DNA of 64,000 nt, from NCBI RefSeq assembly GCF_003710085.1, contig NZ_CP033324.1:620001-684000 (forward strand), read 5' to 3'. The notes below the pieces were generated by a model. It did not search any database and was not told the origin of the DNA. It saw only the letters and a list, made by a program, of their open reading frames with translations. The position numbers and the translations under genes are program-made. Positions within the stretch are counted from its first letter, which is position 1, and every line of letters begins with the position of its first letter. This document shows positions 50,338-58,827 of the stretch, piece after piece. The stretch comes from Nocardioides pantholopis (GTDB taxonomy: Bacteria > Actinomycetota > Actinomycetes > Propionibacteriales > Nocardioidaceae).

Positions 50338-51354
50338 ATGAAGGCAGCCGTCGTCACCGCATTCGACCGACCGCTCGAGCTCCAGGACCGGGAGGTGCCG
50401 ACCCCGGGTCCCGGGCAGGTGCTGGTCCGCATCGAGGCCAGCGGACTGTGTCACACCGACATCCACGCCGCCCACGGGGACTGGCCGGTCAAGCCCAGCC
50501 CTCCGTTCGTGCCAGGGCACGAGGGCGTCGGCATCGTCACCGAGGTCGGCCCGGGGGTGACCCAGCGGTCCGTCGGCGAGCGGGTGGCGCTGCCCTGGCT
50601 GGGCCATGCCTGCGGGCACTGCGACCACTGCATCAGTGGCTGGGAGACGCTGTGCGAGGAGCAGCAGAACACCGGCTACTCCGTCGACGGCGGCTTCGCC
50701 GAGTACGCCGTGGCGGACGCCGACTACGCGGTCCCGGTGCCGGACGGGGTCGACCCGATCGACGCCGCGCCGCTGACCTGCGCGGGCGTGACGACGTACA
50801 AGGCGATCAAGGTCGCCCGCATCCAGCCGACCGAGCGGGTCGCGATCTTCGGGATCGGCGGCCTCGGGCACCTCGCCGTGCAGTACGCCCGGATCGTCGG
50901 CGGCACCGTGATCGCCGTCGACGTCGAGGACGCCAAGCTCGAGATGGCCACCGAGCTCGGCGCCGACCACGTCGTCAACGCCCGCACCGAGGACCCGGTC
51001 GCCGCCATCGAGGCCCTCGGCGGCGCGGACGTCGCGGTGGTGCTCGCGGTGATCCCGTCGGTCTTCGAGCAGGCCTTCGCCGCGCTGCGTCGCGGTGGAC
51101 GCCTGGTCTGCGTCGCGCTGCCGGCCGAGGACGCGGGGCCGATGGCGCTGCCGATCTTCCCGACCGTGCTCAAGGGCCTCTCGGTGATCGGGTCGATCGT
51201 CGGCACCCGCGAGGACCTGGCCGAGGTCTTCGAGCTGCACGCCCGGGGCCGCACCCGCGTCGTGTCGCAGACCCGCAGCCTGGACCAGGTCAACGAGTCG
51301 GTCGAGGACGTGCTCGCCGGGCGCACGACCGCCCGGATCGTCTTCGAGCTCTGA
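50338..51354 (+). CDS. adhP: Zinc-dependent alcohol dehydrogenase (AdhP type)
   Basis: ATG 50338 follows CGGAGGA and gives 338 residues. The catalytic zinc site is in GLCHTDIHAAHGDW and GHEGVGIV. The structural zinc uses four Cys (CGHCDHCISGWETLC). The NAD-binding fold has FGIGGLGHLAVQYA and the motif DVEDAK. It interconverts primary alcohols, mainly ethanol, and aldehydes with NAD. It is monocistronic and converges on the next gene. Confidence 0.93.
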   Translation: MKAAVVTAFDRPLELQDREVPTPGPGQVLVRIEASGLCHTDIHAAHGDWPVKPSPPFVPGHEGVGIVTEVGPGVTQRSVGERVALPWLGHACGHCDHCISGWETLCEEQQNTGYSVDGGFAEYAVADADYAVPVPDGVDPIDAAPLTCAGVTTYKAIKVARIQPTERVAIFGIGGLGHLAVQYARIVGGTVIAVDVEDAKLEMATELGADHVVNARTEDPVAAIEALGGADVAVVLAVIPSVFEQAFAALRRGGRLVCVALPAEDAGPMALPIFPTVLKGLSVIGSIVGTREDLAEVFELHARGRTRVVSQTRSLDQVNESVEDVLAGRTTARIVFEL

Positions 51355-51367
51355 GGGGCGGCCCGGA

Positions 51368-52120
51368 TCACGACCAGGTCCGGAACGGCTCGAGCGCCGC
51401 CGGGTCGGTGAGCGTCGCGCGCAGCTCCGGGTGCTCGGTGAAGTGCCGGGCGGCGGCGAGGATCGCCGAGGGCGCCCAGGCGTGGGAGTGCAGCGAGCAG
51501 GTGATCGGCCTGGTCGAGCCGACCAGGACGACCCCCAGGTGCGGGTGGAAGTTGCCGAGCGCCTCGATGCGCTCGATCTCCGCCCAGGGCAGGTGCCGGT
51601 GGGCAGGGATCCAGAGCGGCAGCGTGAGGCCGTCGGGGTCGAAGCGGATCTGGGGTGAGACCACCCACGTCAGCGTGAGCGCGCCGGCGAAGAGGAGCAC
51701 GATGACCACGCCGAGGACTCGGTCACCCGGCCCCGGGGGCCACCCGATCGCGAAGGCGCCGGCTGCGGCGCAGGCCACGAACCCGACGCGCGCGGTCGCG
51801 ATCGGCAGCCGGCGCACCGGCAGGTCGAGCCCGTCGCCGACGGGCACGGCGGGCGGCGGATCCCCGCGCCGCAGTGGCCGGACGAGGCCGGCCAGGAAGG
51901 CCACGGTCATGGCCAGCGCGGTGAGTGCCACGCCCAACGTCACGCCGCCGACCCTCTCCTCCCCGGGCACCGACAGCGTGAGCACGCCGAGCCAGGCGAA
52001 GAGCCCCTCGACGGCGATCAGGAACAGCATCTGGACGAGGACGACCACGTGCGCCACGCTGCGGTAGGCCGCCTCCGGGGCGGGCACCGGTCGCAGCCGG
52101 ATCACCCAGCTCAGAACCAT
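51368..52120 (-). CDS. Membrane protein with PH-like C-terminal segment, function unknown
   Basis: A 250-residue protein from ATG at 52118-52120, overlapping the upstream gene's stop by 10 bases. About five membrane helices in the first 155 residues are followed by IRFDPDGLTLPLW and HRHLPWAEIERIEAL, the pattern of bacterial PH-like domains seen in many actinobacterial membrane proteins. It is the last gene of a three-gene leftward cluster with two secretion-substrate-like genes. Function unknown. Confidence 0.65.
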   Translation of the reverse strand: MVLSWVIRLRPVPAPEAAYRSVAHVVVLVQMLFLIAVEGLFAWLGVLTLSVPGEERVGGVTLGVALTALAMTVAFLAGLVRPLRRGDPPPAVPVGDGLDLPVRRLPIATARVGFVACAAAGAFAIGWPPGPGDRVLGVVIVLLFAGALTLTWVVSPQIRFDPDGLTLPLWIPAHRHLPWAEIERIEALGNFHPHLGVVLVGSTRPITCSLHSHAWAPSAILAAARHFTEHPELRATLTDPAALEPFRTWS

Positions 52121-53166
52121 CCCTTCACCGACTTCCAGGCCTCGCCCGCCTCGTCCTTGGTGTCCTCCCACTGGTCCTCGACCCACTCGTCGGCCGGGTC
52201 GGTGAAGCTGTCGGGCAGCCGGTCCCAGCCCCACTTGGTGCCCTCGCTGCCGAAGTAGGCGACCGCGGCGCCGACCACGACCGTCCCGACCGTCGGCACG
52301 GTGACCGGCGCTGTGGCGAGCGCCAGCCCGGTGCCGACACCGACCGCGAGCAGGCCGCCGGCCGGCTTGTCGCCCTCCAGGGCGCCGAGGCCGTCCACCG
52401 CCGTGCCGGCGGGCCCGAGCGCCCGGCCGGTGGCGTCGGCGAGCCTGGACAGGCCGCGCAGCCGGTCCGCCTCGTCGAGCGGCACCGGTCCCGGCGCCCG
52501 CCGAGGCGGTTCGCCGGTGCCGCGGGCCCGCTCCAGGTCGTCGGCCCGGTCCTGCAGCGAGCGGGCGATCTCCTCGACCGCGTGCTCCGCCAGCTTCTGC
52601 CCGACGCTGCGGCCGAGCCCGTCGAAGTGCCGGCGGACCAGCTGCGCCCACTGCGCGACGTCGTCGGTCTCGACGTCGCGCGCCGCCGCGGCCAGGTGCT
52701 CCGCGGCCCAGGCCACGAAGCGCAGGTGCTCGGCAGGGACCTCCCGGGCGAGCTGGTCGTAGAGCTCGGCCGGGTCCCCGGTCGCGCCCAGGACCCGCAC
52801 CGGCGGCTCCAGGATCAGGGTGCCGGCGACTGTCAGGCCGCCCGCGGTGGCCCGGTCGCGGCACGAGGCCATCAGCTGCTGCAGGGCCCGCAGCCGGGCG
52901 GCGTACGCCGTGAGGGCGCCGGCCGCGCGCTCCACCCGTGCGGCGTGCTCGTCGACCAGCCGCAGCAGCCGGGCGTCGAGCCGCTCGTAGGACGAGCCGG
53001 CCTGGCCGTGGAACCCGGCCAGCGCTGCGGCCCGGGCGGCGGCGAGCTGGTCGCCGGCGCCGCGCAGGCCCGACGCGAGCGAGGTCCGCAGCCAGGTGGC
53101 GGCTGCGTCGACGCTGTCGGGGGAGCCGTCCACCCGGGTCTCGATGCCGGCGGTGAGGGCGCTCAC
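52111..53166 (-). CDS. Helical WXG100/ESX-substrate-like protein with C-terminal hydrophobic region
   Basis: GTG at 53164-53166, overlapping the upstream stop by 4 bases, gives 351 residues. Residues 1-110 are Ala-rich helices with the look of an ESX/WXG100-type domain (WLRTSLASGLRGAGDQL, later SSYERLDARL). The middle is helical and charged. Residues of about 265-305 form a hydrophobic Gly/Val/Thr-rich stretch, and the end is acidic with several Trp (DEWVEDQWEDTKDEAGEAW). The layout recalls polymorphic-toxin or T7SS-linked proteins. No toxin motif is recognised, and no ESX machinery is in the window. Confidence 0.55.
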   Translation of the reverse strand: MSALTAGIETRVDGSPDSVDAAATWLRTSLASGLRGAGDQLAAARAAALAGFHGQAGSSYERLDARLLRLVDEHAARVERAAGALTAYAARLRALQQLMASCRDRATAGGLTVAGTLILEPPVRVLGATGDPAELYDQLAREVPAEHLRFVAWAAEHLAAAARDVETDDVAQWAQLVRRHFDGLGRSVGQKLAEHAVEEIARSLQDRADDLERARGTGEPPRRAPGPVPLDEADRLRGLSRLADATGRALGPAGTAVDGLGALEGDKPAGGLLAVGVGTGLALATAPVTVPTVGTVVVGAAVAYFGSEGTKWGWDRLPDSFTDPADEWVEDQWEDTKDEAGEAWKSVKGWF

Positions 53167-53444
53167 GACCCGCCCCGCAGCCGCTCGAAGCGAGCGTGCA
53201 GCTGCTCGTCGGTCGACCCGAGCTCCGCACCCACGGCCCGGACCGCGGCGGCCGTCGCCGCGCTGACGACGGCGAGCTGGCCGGCGGTCCCGACCAGCCG
53301 GGAGCAGATCGCGAGGAGGTCGCCGGTCGCCGGCCCGGCGTCGAGGACCGGAGGGCGGGCCAGCTCGCCGATCCGCCGCGTCGCCAGCGTGTGGCAGCGG
53401 GCGATCGTCGCGTCAGTGCCGGGGTCGAGCTCGAGCTGCGTCAT
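53163..53444 (-). CDS. Small EspC/DUF2580-like protein
   Basis: ATG at 53442-53444 gives 93 residues, almost entirely two long helices (LELDPGTDATIARCHTLATR to the C-terminal DEQLHARFERL). Length, helicity and the DEQ near the end fit the EspC/DUF2580 group of ESX-associated proteins. Its stop overlaps the following gene's start. It heads the three-gene cluster and may be the partner of the 351-residue protein. Confidence 0.6.
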   Translation of the reverse strand: MTQLELDPGTDATIARCHTLATRRIGELARPPVLDAGPATGDLLAICSRLVGTAGQLAVVSAATAAAVRAVGAELGSTDEQLHARFERLRGGS

Positions 53445-53554
53445 GCCGTCCAGTACGCCGCACCGGCCCGGGGGCGGCAAGGGCGCCCGGGGCCGCTGTG
53501 GAAAAGCACCGGTCCTGGGGATGCGCCGGGCCAGCTGAGGGGGCAGGCTCGGGA

Positions 53555-53578
53555 AGCACCCAGCACCCAGCACCCAGC
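53555..53578. repeat. 7-bp tandem repeat (AGCACCC)3
   Basis: Three exact AGCACCC units plus a partial fourth lie 15-38 bases upstream of the secreted protein gene, just before its ribosome-binding region. A slippage-prone repeat here could alter promoter or leader spacing. Confidence 0.6.
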
Positions 53579-53592
53579 GAACGGAGCCCCCC

Positions 53593-54156
53593 ATGACCTT
53601 CCTCCAGTCCCGCCCGATCCGGCTGACCGCCGCCGCGGCGGCACTCGTCGCCGCCACCGGGGTCCTGACCGCCCCCTCGGCGGCCGCCGCCACCCCGGTC
53701 CAGCGGACCTACACCGACCCCGCGGACCCCGGCGCGGCGTACGACATCCGGTCCCTCACCCTCCGTTCGGCCCCCGCCGCGAACACGCGGGCCAAGGTCG
53801 TCGTGAAGCACGCGCGGCGGGTCCGGGTCGGCGACGCCACCGACGTCTGGGTCAACCTCGACGCCGACCGGGCGCCCGACCTGCACATCACCGCGTACTC
53901 CTTCTCCGAGTACGCCGTGTTCCGGGCCCGCTCCTTCACCCGGGACGGCCGCGACATCAGCGACCGCGACTGCGCCCGGGTCAGCATGGCCGGGCGTCGC
54001 ACGGTGGTGCGGCTGCTGCCGGACTGCCTCGGGCCGTCGCGGCGGTACGCCGTCTCGGTGCGCACCTCCCGGGACGACCGGCCCCCGCGGGCCGTGGACT
54101 GGGCGCCGGCGCGCCGGGCCTTCACCGGGAAGGTCTGGTCCTACCAGCCGGCCTAG
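53593..54156 (+). CDS. Secreted protein of unknown function
   Basis: A 187-residue protein with a clear Sec signal peptide (basic n-region, helix AAAALVAATGVLTAP, cleavage near AAA-AT at about residue 32). The mature part is beta-rich with DIRSLTLRS and VWVNLDADRAPDLHITAYSF, and has two Cys (DRDCARV, LPDCLG) that could form a disulfide. No family recognised. It converges on the TetR gene with 6 bases between stops. Confidence 0.7.
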   Translation: MTFLQSRPIRLTAAAAALVAATGVLTAPSAAAATPVQRTYTDPADPGAAYDIRSLTLRSAPAANTRAKVVVKHARRVRVGDATDVWVNLDADRAPDLHITAYSFSEYAVFRARSFTRDGRDISDRDCARVSMAGRRTVVRLLPDCLGPSRRYAVSVRTSRDDRPPRAVDWAPARRAFTGKVWSYQPA

Positions 54157-54162
54157 GAGCGC

Positions 54163-54846
54163 TCAGCCGAAGAGCGGCTCGTCCAGCTCGATCTGGAGGC
54201 CGACGGCACGCAGCTGGTGCTCGAGGATCGCCCAGATCGAGCCGGAGACGAACTCGGTCATCTGCTCCAGCGGCAGCGAGCCGGGGGAGTCGACCCACCG
54301 GTTGGCTGCCGCGTCGACGAAGCCGACCAGCCCGTGGGAGAGCGGCTCGGCGAGCCCGATCTCGGCGCCCGCGGCATTGAGGAACTCCGCGAACAGGCCG
54401 GTCAGGTGCCCCGCGATCGCGCCCTTGATGTCGGTGACCGCGTCGTGGCCGTCCATCGCGCCCGAGGCGGAGTGCCGGACCAGGTAGCGGTAGAGGTTGC
54501 GGTGCTCGGTGAGGAAGCCGAGGTGGGCGACCACCGTGCCCTCGATGATCTCGCGCGGGGTGCCGGAGGCCTCCCACAGCGGGGTCAGCTCGGCCGAGAC
54601 CAGCTCGACAGCGCGAGCGGCGATCGCCCGGTTCAGCTCGCCCGCGCCGGAGAAGTGCTTGTAGAGCCGGGTCCGGGCGACGCCGGCGCGCTGGGCGATC
54701 TGCTCGGTGGACACGTCGGGTCCGTGCTCGGCGATAGCGGCCAGGGCCGCGTCGACGAACTCCGCCCGCCGGCGTTCGTGCTGCCCTGCCCAGCGGGCGG
54801 CGCGGCCGTCGGGCGCGCCGTCGTCGGGAGCGGGAGAAGCGGACAC
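54163..54846 (-). CDS. TetR-family transcriptional regulator
   Basis: GTG at 54844-54846 gives 227 residues; the in-frame ATG at 54880-54882 is an alternative but lies within palindromic operator-like DNA. The N-terminal helix-turn-helix reads ALAAIAEHGPDVSTEQIAQRAGVARTRLYKHF in family style (quoted as landmark). The all-helical ligand domain follows. It is divergent from the diiron oxygenase and very likely controls it. Confidence 0.92.
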   Translation of the reverse strand: MSASPAPDDGAPDGRAARWAGQHERRRAEFVDAALAAIAEHGPDVSTEQIAQRAGVARTRLYKHFSGAGELNRAIAARAVELVSAELTPLWEASGTPREIIEGTVVAHLGFLTEHRNLYRYLVRHSASGAMDGHDAVTDIKGAIAGHLTGLFAEFLNAAGAEIGLAEPLSHGLVGFVDAAANRWVDSPGSLPLEQMTEFVSGSIWAILEHQLRAVGLQIELDEPLFG

Positions 54847-54876
54847 GGAATCGAGTCTAAGCCTTCCATGTAGGGG

Positions 54877-54918
54877 GTACATGACGTACGCTCAAAGTTA
54901 GGGGTACGCGTCGTACCC
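54877..54918. promoter_or_regulatory. Palindromic operator-like DNA between TetR and diiron oxygenase genes
   Basis: GGGTACG-CGT-CGTACCC at 54902-54918 is a perfect 7-bp inverted repeat. GTAC-ATGAC-GTAC at 54877-54889 is a second, shorter one sharing the GTAC core. Both lie in the 92-base divergent gap and suit binding of a TetR dimer or dimer pair. Confidence 0.65.
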
Positions 54919-54938
54919 ACGACCCGGAGGTGATCCGC

Positions 54939-55847
54939 ATGACCGCCACCCAGCAGCACGCGCCCCAGGCGCAGTCCAGCGCCGACGTCTCCCGCCGGCT
55001 CCTGGAGTCCAGCGCGACCCTCTCCTACGATCCGATGACCGAGGTCGACTGGGACGCGCCGCTCTCGCCGGACCACTACGGCCTCAACCCGGAGTGGAGC
55101 ACGCTCTACGGGACCCCGCTGTGGCAGGAGCTGAGCCACGAGCAGCGGGTGACGCTGACCCGCCACGAGGTCGCCTCGATCATGAGCATCGGCATCTGGT
55201 TCGAGATGATCCTGCAGCAGATGGTGCTGCGCGACCGCTACGTGAGCGACTACTCCGACCCGGAGTTCCAGTTCGCGCTCACCGAGATCGCCGACGAGTG
55301 CCGGCACTCGATCATGTTCGCCCGTGCCTGCCAGAAGATGGGCATCTCCGCCTACTTCCCCACCCGGCCAGCCGTGGAGCTGGCCCGGCTGTTCAAGTCG
55401 TTCGCCGGGGCCGAGCAGGCGTACGGCGGGATCCTGGTCGCCGAGGAGATCCTCGACGTCATGCAGCGCGACTGGATGCGGGGCGAGGAGGTGCTGCCGA
55501 TCGTCCGCACGACCAGCAAGATCCACGTGGTCGAGGAGTCGCGGCACATGAAGTTCGCCCGCCAGGAGATCCGCGACCGGATGGCCGGCGCGGGCGCGGC
55601 CCGCCGACGGGCCAGCAGCACCGTGATCGCGATCGCTGCCTACGTCATCGTCAAGAACATGGTGAACAGGGACGTGTACGCGGCCGCCGGCCTGGACGCG
55701 GACCGGGCCGTGGCCGAGGCGGCCCGCAACACCCACCACCAGACGATGATGCGCTCCAGCTGCGTGCACCTGATGGACTTCCTCGCCGAGGTCGGCCTGC
55801 TCACCCGTCCCGCACGCGCGATCTACCGCCGCGTGCACATGCTCTAG
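54939..55847 (+). CDS. AurF-like diiron oxygenase
   Basis: ATG 54939 follows CGGAGG and gives 302 residues. The helical core carries the carboxylate/His ligand set of AurF-type diiron N-oxygenases: Glu89 (IWFEM), Glu120 and His123 (DECRH), Glu169/170 (EEIL) and His196, Glu200 and His203 (HVVEESRH). The third His is characteristic of AurF relative to ferritin-like diiron enzymes. AurF oxidises aryl amines to nitro compounds; relatives act on other substrates. The ferredoxin-reductase gene 8 bases downstream would supply electrons. Confidence 0.88.
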   Translation: MTATQQHAPQAQSSADVSRRLLESSATLSYDPMTEVDWDAPLSPDHYGLNPEWSTLYGTPLWQELSHEQRVTLTRHEVASIMSIGIWFEMILQQMVLRDRYVSDYSDPEFQFALTEIADECRHSIMFARACQKMGISAYFPTRPAVELARLFKSFAGAEQAYGGILVAEEILDVMQRDWMRGEEVLPIVRTTSKIHVVEESRHMKFARQEIRDRMAGAGAARRRASSTVIAIAAYVIVKNMVNRDVYAAAGLDADRAVAEAARNTHHQTMMRSSCVHLMDFLAEVGLLTRPARAIYRRVHML

Positions 55848-55855
55848 GAGCCGAT

Positions 55856-57202
55856 GTGGCCTACGCCGTCACCCAGGCCTGCTGCAACGACGCCTCCTGC
55901 GTGTCGGTCTGCCCGGTCAACTGCATCCACCCCACGCCCGAGGAGCGCGAGTTCGGCAGCACCGAGATGGTGCACATCGACCCGCGCATCTGCATCGACT
56001 GCGGCGCCTGCGCCGACGCCTGCCCGGTCGACGCGGTCAAGCCGATCGACCTGCTGCGGGGGCCCGAGGAGGCCTACGCCGCGCTCAATGCGGCCTGGTA
56101 CGACGGCACCGAGCCGCAGGAGTGGGGCCCGCCGCACTTCCCGGCCGCGCCGCCGGCCGGCGCGCGCGACCTGCGGGTCGCGGTCGTCGGCACCGGCCCG
56201 TCGGCCGGGTACGCCGCCCAGGCGCTGGTCACCGCGGGCGTGCGCGTCACGATGGTCGAGCGGCTCTCCGAGGCCGGGGGGCTGATCCGCTTCGGAGTCG
56301 CCCCCGACCACCCGGGGACCCGGCGGATCGGGTCCCGCTTCGCCGCCCTGCGCGAGCACCCGCGGGTGAAGACCCGGCTCGGTGTGGAGGTCGGCCGTGA
56401 CGTGACCCACCAGCAGCTGCTGCGCGATCACGACGCCGTGCTGTACGCCGTCGGCGCCAGCGACCACCGCCGCCTCGACGTGCCGGGCGAGGAGCTGCCC
56501 GGCGTGGTCCCGGCCCGGCGCCTGGTCGGCTGGTACAACGGCCACCCCGACGCACCCCGCAGCGTGCCGCTCGACACCGAGCGGGCAGTCGTCGCCGGCG
56601 TCGGCAACGTCGCGCTGGACGTGGCCCGGGTGCTGCTCACCGACCCCGACCGGCTCGCGGGCACCGACATCGCCCGTCCCGCCCTGGCCGCGCTGCGCGA
56701 CAGCCGGATCCGCGAGGTGGTCCTGCTGGGCCGCCGCGGCCCCGAGCACGCGGCGTACAGCAACAGCGAGATGCTCGAGCTCGAGCACCACCCCGACCTC
56801 GACGTGGTGCGCACCGAGGAGCCGCTCGCCGACCTGCCGCCGGCCGAACGGCCGCGGGTCGTGCTGGCGTTCTCCTCCACGCTGGCGGCCATCGAGGGCG
56901 AGGGCCGCGCCGAGCGGGTGCGGCTGGTGCGTCCCACCGGCCCGGAGACCCTCGAGGCCGGGCTCGTGGTCCCCGCCATCGGCTTCCGCGGCGCCCCGGT
57001 CCCGGGCCTGCCCTTCGACGACGCGACCGGCACCGTGCCGCACGAGGCCGGCCGCGTGGTGGGCGGCGCGGCCGAGCGCGCGTACGTCGTGGGCTGGATC
57101 AAGCGCGGCCCCTCCGGCGGCATCGGGGCCAACCGGCAGTGCGCCGAGGAGACCGTCGCGACCCTGCTCGCCGACGTGGCGGCGCTCAGCGCCCGGCGCT
57201 GA
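55856..57202 (+). CDS. Ferredoxin-fused NADP+ reductase (FprB-like)
   Basis: GTG 55856 gives 448 residues. Residues 1-75 are a ferredoxin: CCNDASCVSVCPVNC, then CIDCGACADACPVDAV, supplying ligands for two iron-sulfur clusters. From about residue 105 comes an adrenodoxin-reductase-like flavoprotein: VAVVGTGPSAGYAAQAL (FAD), GGLIRFGVAPDH, VAGVGNVALDVARVL (NADP) and the end GWIKRGPSGGIGANR. It passes electrons from NADPH to an oxygenase. The position suggests the AurF-like protein as partner. A GC-rich imperfect hairpin follows the stop (57205-57230). Confidence 0.92.
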   Translation: MAYAVTQACCNDASCVSVCPVNCIHPTPEEREFGSTEMVHIDPRICIDCGACADACPVDAVKPIDLLRGPEEAYAALNAAWYDGTEPQEWGPPHFPAAPPAGARDLRVAVVGTGPSAGYAAQALVTAGVRVTMVERLSEAGGLIRFGVAPDHPGTRRIGSRFAALREHPRVKTRLGVEVGRDVTHQQLLRDHDAVLYAVGASDHRRLDVPGEELPGVVPARRLVGWYNGHPDAPRSVPLDTERAVVAGVGNVALDVARVLLTDPDRLAGTDIARPALAALRDSRIREVVLLGRRGPEHAAYSNSEMLELEHHPDLDVVRTEEPLADLPPAERPRVVLAFSSTLAAIEGEGRAERVRLVRPTGPETLEAGLVVPAIGFRGAPVPGLPFDDATGTVPHEAGRVVGGAAERAYVVGWIKRGPSGGIGANRQCAEETVATLLADVAALSARR

Positions 57203-57251
57203 GCGACCGCGCCCCGGGGCGGTCCCGGGGTGTGCGGGGGTGACAGGCGTT

Positions 57252-57267
57252 TGTGACCTGGGTCACG
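57252..57267. promoter_or_regulatory. Crp/GlxR-like site upstream of TctCBA operon
   Basis: TGTGACCTGGGTCACG fits TGTGA-N6-TCACA at 9 of 10 fixed positions. It lies 16 bases before the GTG of the binding protein. TATCGC at 57271-57276 is placed as a possible -10 for a leaderless message, in which case bound protein would block the promoter. Confidence 0.55.
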
Positions 57268-57282
57268 GGGTATCGCGCAGGG

Positions 57283-58278
57283 GTGAAGAGGTTCCTGCCG
57301 TACGCCCTCGCGGTGGTGCTGGCGGTCGCGCTGGTCGTGGTGACCCGGACCGGCGACGAGGCCTCGTCGGCAGCCGAGGACCTGCTCGGCGACCGGCAGC
57401 TCCAGGTGATGGCGCCCGCCGACCCCGGGGGCGGCTGGGACTCCACCGCCCGCGAGATGCAGGGTGCGCTGCAGGACCTGACCGGGCGCAGCGAGGTCTA
57501 CAACGTGGGCGGCGCCGGCGGCACGATCGGGCTGAGCCAGTTCGCGCAGCTCGACGGGCAGGTCAACCAGCTCATGGTGATGGGCCTGGTGATGGTCGGC
57601 GCGATCGCTGCCAACGAGCCCGAGGTGGACCTGACCGACGTCACCCCGATCGCCGAGCTGACCACCGAGCCGCTCGCGATCGTGGTGCCGGCCGACTCCG
57701 GGATCCGCGACCCCGCGGGCCTGGTGGCCGCGCTCGAGGCCGACATCGGGTCGGTCTCCTGGGCCGGCGGGTCGGCCGGCGGTGCCGAGCAGATCCTGGC
57801 CGGCCTGGTCGCCCAGGCGGCCGGGCTGGAGGCCAGCCGGATCAACTACATCGCCCACTCCGGCGGCGGCGAGGCCGTCGCGACGCTGCTCAGCGGCAGC
57901 GCCACCGTGGGGCTCTCCGGCGTCTCGGAGCTCAAGCCGCAGATCGATGCCGGGGCGCTGCGGGCGCTCGCGGTGTCCGGTGCCGAGCCGAGCGAGGCCC
58001 TGCCCGGCGTGCCGACCCTGCGTGAGGGAGGCATCGACGTCGAGCTCACCAACTGGCGCGGGGTGGTGGCGCCGCCGGGCCTCACCGACGAGGAGCGCGA
58101 CGGGCTGGAGGACCTGATGGCCGAGATGGTCGAGACCGACGCCTGGGCCGAGGCGCTGGAGCGCGAGGGCTGGACCGACGCGTTCGCCCCGGGTGAGGAG
58201 TTCCGGACCTTCGTGACCGCGGAGATCGAGCGCGTCGACGCGGTCGTCGCCGACCTCGGGATCGGACGGGTCTCGTGA
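57283..58278 (+). CDS. tctC: Tripartite tricarboxylate transporter substrate-binding protein (TctC family)
   Basis: GTG 57283 gives 331 residues with an N-terminal hydrophobic segment (about 5-22). The TctC pattern is clear: LQVMAPADPGGGWDSTAREMQ, VYNVGGAGGTIGLSQF, SAGGAEQILAG and the end GVVAPPGLTDEER. It binds a carboxylate such as a tricarboxylate outside the membrane and presents it to TctA/TctB. The stop overlaps tctB by 4 bases. Confidence 0.93.
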   Translation: MKRFLPYALAVVLAVALVVVTRTGDEASSAAEDLLGDRQLQVMAPADPGGGWDSTAREMQGALQDLTGRSEVYNVGGAGGTIGLSQFAQLDGQVNQLMVMGLVMVGAIAANEPEVDLTDVTPIAELTTEPLAIVVPADSGIRDPAGLVAALEADIGSVSWAGGSAGGAEQILAGLVAQAAGLEASRINYIAHSGGGEAVATLLSGSATVGLSGVSELKPQIDAGALRALAVSGAEPSEALPGVPTLREGGIDVELTNWRGVVAPPGLTDEERDGLEDLMAEMVETDAWAEALEREGWTDAFAPGEEFRTFVTAEIERVDAVVADLGIGRVS

Positions 58279-58826
58279 GCCGCCGGTCCCGGCGCCACGA
58301 GTCGGTCAACGTCCGCGGCGACCTGGTCGGCCCGCAGGAGGCCGAGCAGCTCGGCGTCGCCGACGACCGGCGCACGGCGCTGGCCACGATGGTCCTCGGC
58401 GCGCTGATGGTCGTGATCGGCGCGGTCGTGCTGGTCCAGGCCGGGCGGCTGGACAACGGCGACGACCTCGTCGGCGCCGCCACCGCGCCCTGGGTCGTCG
58501 GCGCGCTGATGTTCCTCGTCGGGGTGCTGCTCGCGATCCGCGGGCGCCGCGACATGGGCGTGTGGGAGGTCTCCGCGCACACCACCGCCCAGGACTGGAA
58601 GCGGATGGGCGTGCTGCTCGGCGTGCTCCTCGGCTTCGCGGTCGTGGTGCCCTGGCTGGGGTACGTCGTCTCCGCGACGCTGCTGTTCGGGTGCACAGCT
58701 GTCGTGCTGGGCGCCCCGCACCGGCTGCGCTCGTTCGCCACCGGCTTCTGCGTGGCGGCGCTGGTCTTCCTCGCCTTCGACGCCGCGATCGGGATCTCGC
58801 TCCCGGCCGGGCCCTGGGGGTTCTGA
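58275..58826 (+). CDS. tctB: Tripartite tricarboxylate transporter small permease (TctB family)
   Basis: GTG 58275 gives 183 residues: a 35-residue polar N-terminus, then four membrane helices with [18 protein letters not shown] and [13 protein letters not shown]. Size and helix pattern match TctB, the poorly conserved small subunit. It lies between tctC (overlap) and tctA (1-base gap). Confidence 0.9.
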   Translation: MSRRSRRHESVNVRGDLVGPQEAEQLGVADDRRTALATMVLGALMVVIGAVVLVQAGRLDNGDDLVGAATAPWVVGALMFLVGVLLAIRGRRDMGVWEVSAHTTAQDWKRMGVLLGVLLGFAVVVPWLGYVVSATLLFGCTAVVLGAPHRLRSFATGFCVAALVFLAFDAAIGISLPAGPWGF

Positions 58827-58827
58827 G

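Noticed and set aside
55854..56285. Protein starting at the ATG at 55854
   Set aside because: That frame is Pro/Arg/Thr-rich and shadows the ferredoxin frame, which begins at the GTG two bases later and has intact Cys motifs.
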